A stretch of DNA of 6,928 bases from Fervidobacterium sp. (lineage in GTDB: Bacteria > Thermotogota > Thermotogae > Thermotogales > Fervidobacteriaceae): positions 1-6,928 of the forward strand of contig DPIB01000121.1 in assembly GCA_003522805.1 (NCBI GenBank). Direction: 5' to 3'. Made by a program: the position numbers and the translations under genes. The notes beneath the pieces are model-generated. The model did not search any database. It was not told the DNA's origin and worked only from the letters and a program-made list of their open reading frames with translations. Position 1 is the first letter of the stretch. The number at the start of each line of letters is the position of its first letter. Of the stretch, positions 5,374 through 6,928 are shown in pieces.

Positions 5374-5697
5374 TCAAATCCATCCAAGTACCTTTGCTGT
5401 TCTTCTCATAAAACTTTCAAGTGCTTTCTTGCTGACTTCTGTCTTTCCATATATTTCCATGAATTCACTGCTATTGCAGCATATCAATTTCGAATTCTCT
5501 ACCGTTGTACAAGTCTCAGTATATTTTTCCCCAACAAGTGCTTCCAAGCCAAAAACTTCTGGATTATTATCACTAATCACAAATTCATATAATCCTAACT
5601 GGACTTTGATCTTTCCAGATTTCAGCATGTAGATGTACTGTGCTTCCTCTCCCTCTTTTATGATCTCTTGCCCTGGTTCGAATTCAATCGTTTCCAC
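5374..5697 (-). CDS. Single-domain cyclic-nucleotide-binding-fold protein
   Basis: The 107 residues match one CNBD/CRP-type beta-roll and little else. The opening FEPGQEIIKEGEEAQYIYMLKSGKIKV (6-32) is the classic barrel start, with GxxIIKEGE and the LKSGKI turn, and a final helix SKKALESFMRRTAKVLGWI (89-107) resembles the capping helix. The phosphate-binding cassette should read near FGELxL...RSA; here residues 49-63 run FGLEALVGEKYTETC, with no Glu after the Gly and Thr where the phosphate-binding Arg belongs. Normal cAMP or cGMP binding is therefore doubtful. There is no helix-turn-helix, so it is not a CRP/FNR regulator. Cys63, Cys73 and Cys74 are notable in so small a protein. It starts at GTG 5697, with GAGGTGA 6 nt upstream, overlapping the preceding gene by 14 nt. 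Its role is unknown; fold confidence is good. Confidence 0.85.
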   Translation of the reverse strand: METIEFEPGQEIIKEGEEAQYIYMLKSGKIKVQLGLYEFVISDNNPEVFGLEALVGEKYTETCTTVENSKLICCNSSEFMEIYGKTEVSKKALESFMRRTAKVLGWI

Positions 5698-6415
5698 GCA
5701 ATTTCACCTCTAGTATCTTTGCTATTTTATTGTATCTTCTCCAAATGATGTTACCTTCGTCTCTGTAGATACCTTCCAGTGTTTTTATCGCTTCGTAACA
5801 GAATTTTGGTATATCTGAATAGTGTAGGAGTAGTTTTTTTAAAAGTGATTTTGCAACGTATCTGTCGTTAAGCACTATATACACCTTAGCAGCAGTTTCT
5901 ATCAAAAGCCTTGCTCCTTCTTCCTCTTCTGGAAATTTCTCAATAAAACTTCGGACTAAGTTCACCTTAGTTATAATCTTATCATCATCGAGACTTTCTA
6001 TGACTCTCAATGCCTCATCTCTGTCATCGGGTAAATCCCCTGCAGAAAGAGTCAGAAGTGATTCAACTTGCTCTAAATACTTATCGATATCTACTTTCTC
6101 AAAATTAAAATCATCGAGCACTATATCTTCCAGATCTATCGAGGATTCGAAAATAACTTTTCTTAACTCTATTATCCTCTTAATTATGTTAAGATATTCA
6201 TCCTCCAAACTAACTTCGATAATCTCTGTTTCTTCTGTTGCAACTATATTTTCTTGTATTGGCTCCTCAAGTAAATATTCAAGAAGTGCGACATAGTCTC
6301 CATGACCTAAATCGTGGTACGTCTTGTTTCTTGTCTCACGTACTGTACCTGACACTATTTTGAAAAGGGTTTTTGGAACTTCACCAGCTTTAAAAACAAC
6401 ACCTTCAATCTTCAT
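5684..6415 (-). CDS. Nucleotide-binding-fold protein with C-terminal helical repeat region
   Basis: I do not recognise a named family. Residues about 1-72 look like a shortened cyclic-nucleotide-binding or cupin-like beta-roll: VVFKAGEVPKTLFKIVSGTVRE (6-27), LGHGDYVALLEYLLEE (36-51) and IVATEETEIIEVS (57-69) follow the barrel order, but no phosphate-binding Arg motif is seen. A helix-rich middle (73-125) and a C-terminal region (about 146-243) of amphipathic helices (VRSFIEKFPEEEEGARLLIETAAKVYI, then RYVAKSLLKKLLLHY) suggest TPR-like packing. No signal peptide or membrane segment is present, so it is cytoplasmic. I placed the start at ATG 6415, 5 nt after GAGGTGG; a longer reading from GTG 6445 would overlap secA by 8 nt. 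It sits 22 nt after secA and overlaps the single-domain relative by 14 nt, so the pair is probably co-translated and may work together, perhaps as a complex. Any tie to protein export is suggested only by location. Confidence 0.85.
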   Translation of the reverse strand: MKIEGVVFKAGEVPKTLFKIVSGTVRETRNKTYHDLGHGDYVALLEYLLEEPIQENIVATEETEIIEVSLEDEYLNIIKRIIELRKVIFESSIDLEDIVLDDFNFEKVDIDKYLEQVESLLTLSAGDLPDDRDEALRVIESLDDDKIITKVNLVRSFIEKFPEEEEGARLLIETAAKVYIVLNDRYVAKSLLKKLLLHYSDIPKFCYEAIKTLEGIYRDEGNIIWRRYNKIAKILEVKLRGND

Positions 6416-6420
6416 ACTTA

Positions 6421-6427
6421 CCACCTC
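6421..6427 (-). promoter_or_regulatory. Ribosome-binding site deciding the start of the beta-roll/helical protein
   Basis: GAGGTGG on the minus strand, 5 nt before ATG at 6415, between the secA stop and that gene. It favours the 243-residue reading over one from GTG 6445. Confidence 0.75.
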
Positions 6428-6437
6428 AAGATTGAAA

Positions 6438-6928
6438 CTAGCCACGCTTAATCTTCAACTTCGGTTTCTTTTTGCCGTCGTCCTTATCCTCAGAAATAAG
6501 TTTGAATTCGTCATGAATTGTACTAACTCTTGCAAGCTCTTTCTTCGACTCCTCTTCAGCCTTGTTATCCACACGCCTAAGATTGAGCAAATACGATACA
6601 GAAAGTTCATAGGTTCTTATCATCATCTCATTGAACATTTCATACGTCTCTTTCTTGAACTCAAGCACTGGGTCTTTCTGACCATAACTTCTCAACCTGA
6701 CCGACTCTTTGACGTGCTCGACCTCGTCTAAGTACTGACGCCAGTTTTCGTCCATAACTCTTAAAACTATGAACTTTGCTACACGTTCAAATTCTTCTTG
6801 GAATTCTTCCTTCTTAATCTCATACGCCCTTTTTATCTGGTCTATCAAATCTTCCCTGAGAGTGTTCTTATCGTCTATACTCTCTCCGATTTTTACATAA
6901 TCCTTAACAACCGCAAATGAATCTTTCA
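6438..6928 (-). CDS. secA: Preprotein translocase ATPase SecA, C-terminal part (cut by window edge)
   Basis: SecA is the peripheral ATPase that drives unfolded preproteins through SecYEG. Only its last 162 residues are here; the frame stays open to the right edge, so the gene continues beyond it. The helical scaffold/wing region is clear: KFIVLRVMDENWRQYLDEVEHVKESVRLRSYGQKDPVLEFKKETYEMFNEM matches the SecA block containing DExWRxxL...LRxYxQKDP. The tail after LLNLRRVDNK is charged and ends KKKPKLKIKRG without the CxCxSGxxxxxCH zinc motif used by many SecA proteins to contact SecB or lipid. Loss of that tail is known in several lineages, so this is a variant and not damage. TTG at 6848 is not the true start because coding continues upstream. 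The two nucleotide-fold proteins follow 22 nt downstream. Confidence 0.96.
   Translation of the reverse strand, partial: KDSFAVVKDYVKIGESIDDKNTLREDLIDQIKRAYEIKKEEFQEEFERVAKFIVLRVMDENWRQYLDEVEHVKESVRLRSYGQKDPVLEFKKETYEMFNEMMIRTYELSVSYLLNLRRVDNKAEEESKKELARVSTIHDEFKLISEDKDDGKKKPKLKIKRG

Overview
The window is AT-rich, with strong GGTGA or GAGGTG ribosome-binding sites, frequent GTG and TTG starts, and tightly packed genes nearly all on the minus strand. The proteins are compact and rich in Lys, Glu and Ile. The carboxyltransferase and its KKKHGNIPL terminus closely resemble, from memory, the Thermotoga maritima propionyl-CoA carboxylase beta family. I infer a thermophilic anaerobe of the Thermotogota, perhaps of the Fervidobacterium/Thermosipho group. 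The phylum is likely; the genus is a guess.

Reading the minus strand from right to left: (1) the C-terminal part of secA, running off the right edge; (2) two small proteins with cyclic-nucleotide-binding-like (double-stranded beta-helix) folds, the second overlapping the first by 14 nt; (3) a methylmalonyl-CoA epimerase; (4) a carboxyltransferase (mmdA/pccB type), a membrane-anchored OadG/MmdD-like subunit and a biotin carrier protein, closed by a very strong intrinsic terminator at about 2233-2275. After the one plus-strand gene come (5) the small B12-binding subunit of a CoA mutase and (6) the G-protein chaperone MeaB, with their own promoter.

The plus-strand gene (1852-2169) encodes a 105-residue protein resembling only the winged-helix DNA-binding domain of OmpR/SARP-type activators. 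It faces away from the mutase/meaB operon across a 429-nt non-coding stretch. That stretch holds a good minus-strand promoter, several short inverted repeats and a possible stem reaching the regulator's ribosome-binding site.

The metabolic genes fit one pathway: B12-dependent mutase (succinyl-CoA / R-methylmalonyl-CoA), epimerase (R/S-methylmalonyl-CoA), and biotin-dependent carboxyl transfer between S-methylmalonyl-CoA and propionyl-CoA. The OadG-like anchor suggests a membrane, possibly sodium-pumping, decarboxylase. The large mutase subunit, the membrane beta subunit (mmdB/oadB) and biotin carboxylase are not in the window, so the direction of the pathway cannot be settled here. No mobile element, CRISPR, tRNA or rRNA was seen. 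The least explained items are the small winged-helix regulator with its repeat-rich intergenic region, and the two degenerate nucleotide-binding-fold proteins after secA.
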